From a virus: DNA of 40,314 nt. A model generated the notes under the pieces. That model made no database searches. It was not told the DNA's origin and was given only the letters and a program-made list of their open reading frames with translations. How positions within the stretch are numbered: the first letter of the stretch is position 1; every line of letters starts with the position of its first letter. The translations under genes were made by a program, and so were the position numbers. Positions 9,201 to 17,037 of this stretch are shown in pieces. The stretch spans positions 1-40,314 of the IMG/VR virus record IMGVR_UViG_3300042882_000060. One strand, 5' to 3'.

Positions 9201-12200
9201 GTGCAACGTCACAAATTGGTCTGAGTGATCCTTCCTTAGGATCGTAGCAGATGTGATGATCAGGATTTGCTGCATCAGAGGTTGCGAAACTAGTGAATGT
9301 ATCAACGAAGATACCATTCTTGAATCTATCGTTTCCGTTTTCGTCAAGAATTTTAAGATCAGCAGCAGCCTTCTCTAGTAGAGATAGACTGACATAGTTT
9401 TCTAAATTATCAACACGCTGCTTGATAACACCAATATCTCTCATGGTGTATCTTACATATGATGTTCTTCTAGAATAACATGCCAAGTCTGGTCTGCGAA
9501 GAATACTTGCATAGTTTGGTGATATTGATGGATATGGAGATACATATACTCTAGCACATGACATCAATTCTTCTGGGCAAACAGGAGTTACTGGCTTGGT
9601 TGATGGAGCACCCTTGATTACTCTGAATTGTCCACGAACGTCAACAGCAACAATATCAATTCTTCCTAGATATTTCTGATAATCAAACATCACTGGTTGA
9701 GATTCTGCTGGGATTCTAAGACCATTTGAGTCAGACTGGAAAGTTGTTGGTGCTGCTGTTGGATTTGTTGTTGCACCAGCAACGGTTGTTGCATCAGCAG
9801 CAGTATTTACATATACTGGTCTAAAGTCTAGATAGTTTCTGAGATCGAAACCAATGCCATAACCACTATAATTATAAAGTGGAATCTGGGCAGTTGTAAT
9901 CTGGTCTGCTAGTGTGTTAACATCGTTAATTGGATAAGAGTCAACGGAGAAATAACCAACACCTAGTGTATAGTCTGGTTGGAAATAATCCAACTCAACT
10001 AGTAGATAAGTTCCTGATGCTAGAGCAGCCTTAGGTGTAACATAGCCATGACCATAGAAATCATTTCTCTGACCATCATCGATTTCGAAGTCACTTGTTA
10101 CATTAGTTCCTTCAGAGGATGATGTGGAGAAGTCAGATGCTTTAGACCAAATGTTTTTGACTTTGAATACATCAGAGAAACCTATGTCATAAGGACCGGT
10201 CAAGCCATTAGGATGAGTACCACAATTAATCTTGATATATCTGCTTAACTTTAGGTGTTTAGCAACTTCTCTGGCACTTGATCTAGAAACTGTATATGAT
10301 ACAGTACCACTTCTGGATGAAACTAGTGATTCTTTAAGATCAAATGTTAATGAACTTGATGTGGCCACAACTTCTCTTTCCGCACCAGTGGCATATCCAA
10401 CACCTGATAGATCAATCATGTCACCAGCGGTATAAACCTTAACCATAGTGTCACTTGCTAGTGTCGGAAGATTCTGAGTAACAGTTAGAACAGTATCACT
10501 AGTAATATTATTGATGACATAAACACTACCTGGTGTTCCAGAGAAGCGTAGTTTATCACCAACGTTCAAACGTGTGAATTGTGTTGATGTACCTGTTAGA
10601 GTCTTGGTGCCACCACCAGATACAGTTGTACCTAGGATTGCGATATCAAATGATTCATTGATCGTCAAGAAAATGTCTTGCTTGTCTGCACTTGATAGTG
10701 TAGTAGATCCGTATGGGAAGAACTCTGTATCAACTGTTTCTGAAACAGCAAAGGTACCACCTGAGGTGATGGTAACATCCTTTGTTCTCTTGAATGAGAA
10801 TGATGTATCAACAGTTCCGTCATACGATCTAATGTTCTTAATGTCGGTTGAGCCGACATGATACAATAGAGGTACAGTTGATTCTTTGATAACTGCACTA
10901 CCAGAAGATAGCACAACGTCAGCAACGACGTTTGCCGTTGAAACATTCTTTTTGAATACGCTTCTAACACTAGAGAACGCATTTGTTCCTAGCATGTTAA
11001 CGTCCATTAGATGAACTCTGATTTCACCATTTGCTGTACCAAGTGAACCACTAGTTCCTCTTGAAAGTGATTTTACTTTAGCAGTACCGATTTTGGTACC
11101 AGTAGGACCACCGACTGAACCAACACCGCTAGAAACTCTGGCTTGTGCTGTGTTATAAAGATCGATTGGTGTGCCTAGATTTAGATTCCATGCACCAACT
11201 GCTTCTTTAACTGTAACATAATTACCTAGTTTAGAACTTACAATCTGTCCATTGATATTAGCATATGTTGTCGCTTTTTCTGCAATGACATGAGTTGAAC
11301 CATTGGTGTTAATCTCGTAACCCTTAACATATGCTTTACCCTTTTCGATCTGGTAAGCAAGTAGGTTAGAATCACCACCCTGATCTAGTTTTAGGTAACC
11401 GTCATTTGTTCCATTATTAAGATGTTCTTTAACAACAACGTTAAAACCAGAAACGTAATAGTCACCAGATTCATCACTGGTGCGTCTTGCTAATTCATCA
11501 TTGACAATATTATATGTAGGACGTTCTGCAACCTCAGATACGTTGCTATTTCTAATAATGAATAGATTAACGTAATTTGGTGGTGCAGCAGGATCATCAA
11601 TTTCAAGTCTAGTTAGTGTTGGGATAATCTTAAAGCGATCAGCACCTGGTGCTGCATAATTAGATGATTCTAGTGCAGGATCAAGTAGTGTTGCGTCCTG
11701 TGATGCATCAACAATCTGTTCTGTCAATACGAATCCAACCTTACACGTTGGATTAGTTCCGTATCTATCAATAGCGACTGTCTGCTTTGTATGGTGAATG
11801 AAATGTTGCTTACAGAAACGAACACCTTCATTGATTGTGAAGATTGTTCCTAGACCGGTTGGCGCTGTATTACCAACAACTAGAGTGCCGACGTTTGCAA
11901 TTAGTGGTTCGTTAGCAGCGAAAACAACTTCACCGGTGTTAGCATTACCTGAACTATAGGTAACATATAGTGTCTTTGGCTTGTCTGTACCTTCAGCACC
12001 GTCTAGGACGAGATTGACGGTTGCTTGAATGCCAGTTACCTGACCTGTTACTACTTGATTCTGAAATAGGCTAATATCAACGTCATTACCGTTTGTATCT
12101 TTATCACCGACTTTAATATAATTTGCACCGAAATCAATATTATATTTACCACCAAGAACCATGCTTCCTTCTTTAAACATATGTTGACCAAACTTCTGAA

Positions 12201-12402
12201 TCTGGTCCTGAAGCATAGACTGAATCTGTGTTAGTTCTCTTGATTGAACTGAGAAGCCAGGCTTGAATAGGATTCTGTGATAGTTTTTACCGTCGTCAAA
12301 ATCATCATAATAAGGATTTACATTGAAGTTAGTAGTGATAGGGCTTACGTTTGAGTAGTAAAACTCATTGTTAGCATATACATCGGTGCCGTAATCAGCC
12401 AT
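6268..12402 (-). CDS. Giant DUF4815 virion structural protein
   Basis: A 2044-aa protein. The N-terminal 350 residues (YYDDFDDGKNYHRILFKPG, then SVQSRELTQIQSMLQDQIQK and FGQHMFKEGSMVLGG) are diagnostic of DUF4815, a family of large tail/baseplate structural proteins in T4-like cyanophages and relatives. Later parts are beta-rich, with DYFQPDYTLGVGYFSVDSY and RMDIVAVD-type segments around residues 850-960, and YTMRDIGVIKQRVDNLENYV about residue 1000-1020, a helical segment. The C-terminal part includes jelly-roll-like stretches. It lies directly after gp8, where T4 has genes 9-12, so it probably forms the outer baseplate or fibre-attachment layer. That role is inferred. It is the largest gene in the window. 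Confidence 0.87.
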   Translation of the reverse strand: MADYGTDVYANNEFYYSNVSPITTNFNVNPYYDDFDDGKNYHRILFKPGFSVQSRELTQIQSMLQDQIQKFGQHMFKEGSMVLGGKYNIDFGANYIKVGDKDTNGNDVDISLFQNQVVTGQVTGIQATVNLVLDGAEGTDKPKTLYVTYSSGNANTGEVVFAANEPLIANVGTLVVGNTAPTGLGTIFTINEGVRFCKQHFIHHTKQTVAIDRYGTNPTCKVGFVLTEQIVDASQDATLLDPALESSNYAAPGADRFKIIPTLTRLEIDDPAAPPNYVNLFIIRNSNVSEVAERPTYNIVNDELARRTSDESGDYYVSGFNVVVKEHLNNGTNDGYLKLDQGGDSNLLAYQIEKGKAYVKGYEINTNGSTHVIAEKATTYANINGQIVSSKLGNYVTVKEAVGAWNLNLGTPIDLYNTAQARVSSGVGSVGGPTGTKIGTAKVKSLSRGTSGSLGTANGEIRVHLMDVNMLGTNAFSSVRSVFKKNVSTANVVADVVLSSGSAVIKESTVPLLYHVGSTDIKNIRSYDGTVDTSFSFKRTKDVTITSGGTFAVSETVDTEFFPYGSTTLSSADKQDIFLTINESFDIAILGTTVSGGGTKTLTGTSTQFTRLNVGDKLRFSGTPGSVYVINNITSDTVLTVTQNLPTLASDTMVKVYTAGDMIDLSGVGYATGAEREVVATSSSLTFDLKESLVSSRSGTVSYTVSRSSAREVAKHLKLSRYIKINCGTHPNGLTGPYDIGFSDVFKVKNIWSKASDFSTSSSEGTNVTSDFEIDDGQRNDFYGHGYVTPKAALASGTYLLVELDYFQPDYTLGVGYFSVDSYPINDVNTLADQITTAQIPLYNYSGYGIGFDLRNYLDFRPVYVNTAADATTVAGATTNPTAAPTTFQSDSNGLRIPAESQPVMFDYQKYLGRIDIVAVDVRGQFRVIKGAPSTKPVTPVCPEELMSCARVYVSPYPSISPNYASILRRPDLACYSRRTSYVRYTMRDIGVIKQRVDNLENYVSLSLLEKAAADLKILDENGNDRFKNGIFVDTFTSFATSDAANPDHHICYDPKEGSLRPICDVAQIGYDVYSNTNSVQVGNLVLLPHTEETIAEQPYATTFRNVETTVYKFLGKLFLSPDADYWVNTERLNAQKVYFGPTDEDITPYSVVYGAYESNVTGVTKSEPVLVSSTKVDNGWVLVGNNTTVISPAYSTSSIEPDFFVGWRLVERNYAAVTKTDTTYNNYVTTNDTYNYQTYTTTQLSRSMQETFQSIQTETHSLGDKVVNVAPIADIRPQTITLHAKGLKASTKHFVYFDGVLMNDYITPAAPALGILGVPSSLESSIGAITMNKLLWKDGTEGDKLYSDEDGNLYAILRLPADGSKTFRTGTKEVVVTDSPTNDKDATSAAMTHFYSQGTTQYKQDTVMSTGTIVTEVKNGIDYGPSSTTAVLNYANTSNTQLANVKVVTKNSGGGVSVNYPLAWMGSCMAYSFKLVSLYGDEGMFLSSVDVYFAGKDPVKGVWFEIRAMNNAGNITTVQVPYSEVFMTTSEVNVSDDGSVATNVKFKVPVFLMNNTEYAFVIHTQGINPNYYMYVSVLGDNDIITKKPVNERPLTGTLFTTNNNTDWDAVPRVDLKVKFNRAVFDTNVIGEVVLGNQTREFIELPDPGRSSANTSWFGEMINGNDTLGLSSPSRVIIVGDRVIGQTSGVNTSVVSISGGNYKVSGTGYTAGETVSFANANGTVYGTVTSTVLLKTTPTGEIYSSKSKLNVSNTTSLVLKDSNGLFTANDILTGILSSNTSSVGTISKYVYATTRFEPRYIDFNRTYLDFAMSTRSNTGIASDYIAVPPSTNIDYDNEMAIYSRSTEIGSYGSVPSNRVKVSLSTTSDYLSPVLDVGKTYSIYHRNLINANTAGETNASGGGLKNKYISQVVTLADGQDAEDLRIILSAYRPPSSNSDFIVYVRVSNAEDFEPIWQRQWIEVPLNSSVYSSLSNRKDWREYNFKLPSSMYSGTNDLGDPIVGYTNSVGTTFSGFKQFQIKIGLKSDSSAIFPRIADLRAIALQL

Positions 12403-12415
12403 TTAAATCGTCCTT

Positions 12416-13741
12416 TTAGAATTTCAGAATTATTTTGAAGTCCTCGACTTGATCGGAGGACCTCTGGATTGGTGATATATTGTTTATATATAGTAAGTTT
12501 CCGGTATAACGTTTCATTTCAGATGTTTCGACCGAACTCAAGAAACGTGAAGCGGTACTTGTTACACCATTAACCAATTCAGATGATGGTGTACCTCTTA
12601 TATTTGACAGTTTTAGAATATTATTTGCAGAGTCCCATTCAACAACATTTCCTGAAAAGGTCGATGCTGCTAGTGATAGTCCCTGATATACAACTTCATC
12701 CTCGATATAATCGACAGATGATCCATTCAATGTAATCTTTGTTAACTGACTGACCGCAGTATTAGACATTGTTTCTGTACCATCATAGATCAATGGATCT
12801 TCAAGCAATGTCACTTGTCTATAGTCATTAGTGGTGACAATCTTACCACCTTCAGATGACTTAACTCTAGTATTGATCAATAGATTAGAACCACCAAGTT
12901 CGGTTAGCGGATCAGAACCATGTCCACCTCTAGGACTAATGATTGCTCTAGCAACCGCACCAGAGCCAGTAGCAGATGAAACAGTAACATTTGCGTATGT
13001 ATAATTGATACCAACGTCAGTCATGACGATTGATTCAACGATATTTGATGTTGTGTTGCGAACTGCTATAGCAGCAGCATCAGAACCGTCACCAGAGATT
13101 ATTATTGTGATATCGTTGCTTGTGTATGAAGAACCGTGATCGGTTAAAACGATGCTATGAATGCCACCTCTAACAGCATTATTCTGAACGCTCCACTGTA
13201 GAGAGCCGTCGTTCACTGTTAGTGTCTTAACCGGAATATAATCATCGGTAACGAAACGTAGAATTTCTTCGTTAGATACGGTATACATATACTTCCAGAT
13301 ATAACCATCTTCTGTTTGAAAGTCTGTGGTTGTTAGAATTGAAATAGGCTTTGATGTTGATTGTGCACCATAGTTATTAGCGATACACTTATAAACATTC
13401 CAATCATCAGTGACAACAAAAAATTCATTAGTGTCTGACTTGAGAGTTTTTGAATCGAGCGAGTCATCATAAGCAGCATATACTGTTCCTGATGACCAAT
13501 CAAATCTAGGTACAACATGTCTAATGTCATTACCGCTAATCTTCTTAGCAGCAATCATGTTATCCCACACACTATAATATGAGTCAACACTAGTGTCTGC
13601 CTGAACAGGAGATGCTTCATTTGCCCATGCGGTTGACTTACCAAAAGTCAAATAGACGTTTGATGCTGTGGGTTCTGAAACAGATTCTTTAAACTGTTTA
13701 GCGTTGAATACTTGAAGATATTTTGAAAATACGGATGACAA
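12416..13741 (-). CDS. 8: Baseplate wedge protein gp8
   Basis: A 441-aa counterpart of T4 gp8 (334 aa), a baseplate wedge subunit. Matches to T4 gp8 are visible along its length: VYLTFGKSTAWANE (T4 ITFGRSEPWSS), HVVPRFDW (T4 DAVIPRRDW), DGYIWKYMYTVS (T4 DGYVWEYLFEI) and a C-terminal LLYINNISPIQRSSDQVEDF (T4 MIYMENRPPIIMAMDQTEE). The extra length is an insertion at about residues 195-285 built of GSSYTSNDITIIISGDGSDA-type beta repeats also found in the two upstream genes. The start is TTG at 13741, preceded by GAGAGG; no better ATG lies upstream in frame. A late-promoter-like CATAAATA lies 25 bp upstream. Confidence 0.9.
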   Translation of the reverse strand: MSSVFSKYLQVFNAKQFKESVSEPTASNVYLTFGKSTAWANEASPVQADTSVDSYYSVWDNMIAAKKISGNDIRHVVPRFDWSSGTVYAAYDDSLDSKTLKSDTNEFFVVTDDWNVYKCIANNYGAQSTSKPISILTTTDFQTEDGYIWKYMYTVSNEEILRFVTDDYIPVKTLTVNDGSLQWSVQNNAVRGGIHSIVLTDHGSSYTSNDITIIISGDGSDAAAIAVRNTTSNIVESIVMTDVGINYTYANVTVSSATGSGAVARAIISPRGGHGSDPLTELGGSNLLINTRVKSSEGGKIVTTNDYRQVTLLEDPLIYDGTETMSNTAVSQLTKITLNGSSVDYIEDEVVYQGLSLAASTFSGNVVEWDSANNILKLSNIRGTPSSELVNGVTSTASRFLSSVETSEMKRYTGNLLYINNISPIQRSSDQVEDFKIILKF

Positions 13742-13764
13742 GTCGTTTCCTCTCTATTCTTTTA

Positions 13765-16700
13765 CTATTTATGCAATGACACATAAACGTCACCTGAGTT
13801 GTTCGGTAGCAGATTAGATAGATTGCTACTTACGACTACACCAGTGTGCTTGACATTGTAGGTCGAACTATCAGTTATCTTATTGACAGTATAAACACCA
13901 TTAGCAATGCTCTCAAGATTTCCTGAATCAAATAGCATATTAACTGTATTGCCTACGCTGAATCCATGTGATGATCTAGAAATACCAACATTGACATAAC
14001 CTCTATAGACAGTAACTAGACCATTTGCAGATAGAACATTTGGTGTATTCAATGTCATCGATGATGAACTTGTTACGTTGACTGTATAATATCCATTTGA
14101 TACGTTTGCTGTGTCACCAGTAATGAACCACATATAAACAGAATCATTAGAATTAAAATCATGATCTGTAATGTTTAGGGTAACATCTGATGTCTTATAG
14201 TTTAGACTACCACTAGAAGATACTGGATATCTCGTAGTGATATTGAATGTATTAACTGTGACATCGCTAACTGTGTATAGTGTGTTGGTGACGTTTCCTG
14301 TGTCGCCGCTATATGCATAGATGAATATAGGATCACCATTAGACAATTCATGTGATGTATCGGTGACTACAATCTGATTGAAATAAACATTAGCATTACC
14401 GGATAGAGAAGATGCTGATGCAATGTTTTTATGTTCAACTGTAAATTGTGTAGCGTTTGCTGATGTTACTGTATAGCGAGTATTAATAAGTGTAGTGTCG
14501 CTGGAGTTAAACTTTAGGTATACATTATCACTAGGAATTAGTCCAGTTGAATTGGCAAAGATTGTAACACTGGGATTGTTTATTGTTACATTACCGTTTG
14601 CTGGATATGCCTTCTTGACAATGTTTAACTTCTTACCAGATAGTGAACCAGTTAGAGCGGGATATAGAACGATAGCATCGGTGTTATTTCCCACATACAT
14701 TATCTGTGCATTAGATGAATCGACATATACAGTGTCACCAACAGCAATAGCAACGTTGGAGTTCTGTGTCCATTGTGATAGTATTGCCCAAGAATTTGTA
14801 GCACCTGCACCGGTTGACAGTGTTAGGTTAGATGTGATCTGGCTGGTTGAATATAGTGCTGAATTGCCGTTTGCAATAGGAACGATAATATAATCTAGAT
14901 TAGCACCACTAACAGTATAACTACCATTGACAACGTTTGAATACATCGATGTGTGGAACTTTAGATATACATTATCACCTTTTACATAGCCATGACTGTT
15001 CGATTTAAGAACTAGATTTGAATCATATGAATTAAAGGTACCAGTGGTTGATACTTGCACATTATAAGATGCCGGTACTATTCTAGGTGCATATGTGGCA
15101 CCCTTAGTCGATACATTATATGTTCCCGACATTGTGATATCATTAGTTGCAACCAAATATGTTGATAGTAGCAACTTAGTATTAGGAACAGCGGCCTCGG
15201 CAGAGAATACTGTAGTGACATTATTTGTATCTGTCAATAGATAATGACCAAACAGTTTCATACCAGCAGGATGTGTTAGATCCTTGATTGATTTTCTATA
15301 CTTGTTAATTGGTTCATCAACACGGATAACATAAGAGAAGTTCTGATAATAGTCTCTGTCTTGTAGGAAGTTATATGCACTCAAGAAACCGTCGTCGTTC
15401 AAGAAGCGACCAGGATAACTATATGCACCAGTAACGATTGATGCGGTTGCAATGCCACCAGAACCAGCAGCCATATTGGCTAGATTGATAGTTGGTGTTG
15501 ATGTATAACCAGTACCACCAGAGATTAGTTTTAATTCTAGAATCTGACCATAGGTTACTGCCGATGCTACAAGTGTTTCACCATCACCGATAATAGATGT
15601 GACTTTGATATTAGCACCAGAACCTGATCCTGAACTTACTGTGATATTAGGGAAGTTTGCTTGATCGTATCCTGAACCACCGATAGTGTGACCCTGCATT
15701 TGTTTCCAATATACAGATGTAATAGAACCTGTGGCATTAACTGCGGTTACATTAGCAGCAGCACCGACACCATAACAACCAATAGGATTGGTGAATACCA
15801 ATTCATCACCAACAGAATAATCGATGCCACCGTCATATATTTCCATTCTACCAAGAATACCTAGAGAACGAATAGCAGTATTAGATCGAACGTCTAGTGA
15901 TGGATTTGAAATATAATGATCACCAGTATTGATAACGTGACTAAGTGTTACAGGACCACAGTTAGAGTAAGTCCAATATGACATTGAATTTTGTACCCAT
16001 TGAGAATATGGGTTGACAATACTGCTGTTTAGATTTGAGTAGCGAACATTATTGATTGCTGTACCAGATTCAAGACTGATCAATGATTTCATAACTGAAT
16101 ATGAATTAGGATGATATGTTTCACTTTCATCAACGGTGAATACGTTTGCTGTAGCGTCAACACCACCACCGCCTGTGATTAGAACGGGGTTGCCGACTTT
16201 GAATCCTGCACCACCATATGCAACACCAATAGATGATAGAGAGCCTTTAGTGACAGATGAAATGATTACTTGTGCACCAGTTCCTCCACCACCCTCAACA
16301 GGAACAGATGAACCTTCAGTATAGCCTGATCCGCGTCCTGCTAGAGAGATGGAAGAAACAACACCAGAAAATAGAGTTCCTGATAGAAAGTAAGTTACCG
16401 CTTCTTCTTCATAAAAGCAGTATATCGTTTCACCGTCAATAAATGACTTATACTCATTAGATAGTTTGAGTTCTTTGACCAACTGTCCTTTATCGTAATA
16501 TACATCTACTGCTTCTACGATAGCAGTTGCATCTGATGATTGTCCTTGAATTTTCTTGTTAACAAAGTTAGAATGTGCAGTTGAACTCGATACATTGTTA
16601 ACCTGAACATTACCCAACTTAACTGATTTCTGAATGAACCATTTACCATCTGAGGCTTTTAGAATGTCACGCTTTGGATAATAGAAACTGATTTCCTTGT

Positions 16701-17037
16701 TTAGTAGGATTCTCAATAGAAAGCGAACAGACTTTTCTGAACCTCTAGCACGATAGAAGTCTTTAACATGCTTAGTGATTAGTGTTCTGTCTGCTTGAAT
16801 GCCAGCAGGAAGTAATGAAATGAAATTATCATATAACTTCTCAATGAACTGATCTTCTGCATTGTCAATATCTTTGAACTTAGTAAAGTTCTTCGTTACG
16901 TTTAATGTCTGATTGTTTTGCTCTAGGAACTTATAATAGTCCTCTAGAAAGGCAACGAATGTCGTATGATCGTCTTTGACGAACTGTGGAACCTGTGATG
17001 AAACTAGATGTGATGTTTTGTTGTTTGATACAGACAT
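13765..17037 (-). CDS. Large baseplate protein in the gp7 position
   Basis: A 1090-aa protein lying between gp6 and gp8, the slot occupied by gp7 (1032 aa) in T4. No direct T4 gp7 motif is visible. The N-terminal 150 residues (SQVPQFVKDDHTTFVAFLED and FYRARGSEKSVRFLLRILL) match a family of virion proteins widespread in T4-like cyanophages. Residues about 215-300 and 405-540 contain glycine-rich beta repeats (GRGSGYTEGSSVPVEGGGGT, GTGYTSTPTINL). From about residue 660 to the end there are five tandem modules of about 70 residues with the signature HGxxxGDxVYLxF...GDTxNVxNGxYTV. Its stop is followed by gp8, and its ATG overlaps the gp6 stop by one base. Probably a baseplate wedge component that carries surface-exposed modules. 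Confidence 0.75.
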   Translation of the reverse strand: MSVSNNKTSHLVSSQVPQFVKDDHTTFVAFLEDYYKFLEQNNQTLNVTKNFTKFKDIDNAEDQFIEKLYDNFISLLPAGIQADRTLITKHVKDFYRARGSEKSVRFLLRILLNKEISFYYPKRDILKASDGKWFIQKSVKLGNVQVNNVSSSTAHSNFVNKKIQGQSSDATAIVEAVDVYYDKGQLVKELKLSNEYKSFIDGETIYCFYEEEAVTYFLSGTLFSGVVSSISLAGRGSGYTEGSSVPVEGGGGTGAQVIISSVTKGSLSSIGVAYGGAGFKVGNPVLITGGGGVDATANVFTVDESETYHPNSYSVMKSLISLESGTAINNVRYSNLNSSIVNPYSQWVQNSMSYWTYSNCGPVTLSHVINTGDHYISNPSLDVRSNTAIRSLGILGRMEIYDGGIDYSVGDELVFTNPIGCYGVGAAANVTAVNATGSITSVYWKQMQGHTIGGSGYDQANFPNITVSSGSGSGANIKVTSIIGDGETLVASAVTYGQILELKLISGGTGYTSTPTINLANMAAGSGGIATASIVTGAYSYPGRFLNDDGFLSAYNFLQDRDYYQNFSYVIRVDEPINKYRKSIKDLTHPAGMKLFGHYLLTDTNNVTTVFSAEAAVPNTKLLLSTYLVATNDITMSGTYNVSTKGATYAPRIVPASYNVQVSTTGTFNSYDSNLVLKSNSHGYVKGDNVYLKFHTSMYSNVVNGSYTVSGANLDYIIVPIANGNSALYSTSQITSNLTLSTGAGATNSWAILSQWTQNSNVAIAVGDTVYVDSSNAQIMYVGNNTDAIVLYPALTGSLSGKKLNIVKKAYPANGNVTINNPSVTIFANSTGLIPSDNVYLKFNSSDTTLINTRYTVTSANATQFTVEHKNIASASSLSGNANVYFNQIVVTDTSHELSNGDPIFIYAYSGDTGNVTNTLYTVSDVTVNTFNITTRYPVSSSGSLNYKTSDVTLNITDHDFNSNDSVYMWFITGDTANVSNGYYTVNVTSSSSMTLNTPNVLSANGLVTVYRGYVNVGISRSSHGFSVGNTVNMLFDSGNLESIANGVYTVNKITDSSTYNVKHTGVVVSSNLSNLLPNNSGDVYVSLHK
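13766..13773 (-). promoter_or_regulatory. Putative T4-type late promoter before gp8
   Basis: On the minus strand the octamer CATAAATA differs by one base from the T4 late promoter element TATAAATA. It overlaps the last codons of the upstream gene and lies 25 bp ahead of the TTG start of gp8, so transcription would begin roughly 18 bp before the start. The same octamer occurs before gp25 (19547-19554). No -35 element is expected for this promoter class. Moderate evidence only. Confidence 0.4.

Noticed and set aside
6953-10861. Plus-strand ORFs of 60-105 aa opposite the 2044-aa gene
   Set aside because: They are antisense shadows without ribosome binding sites or recognisable protein motifs.
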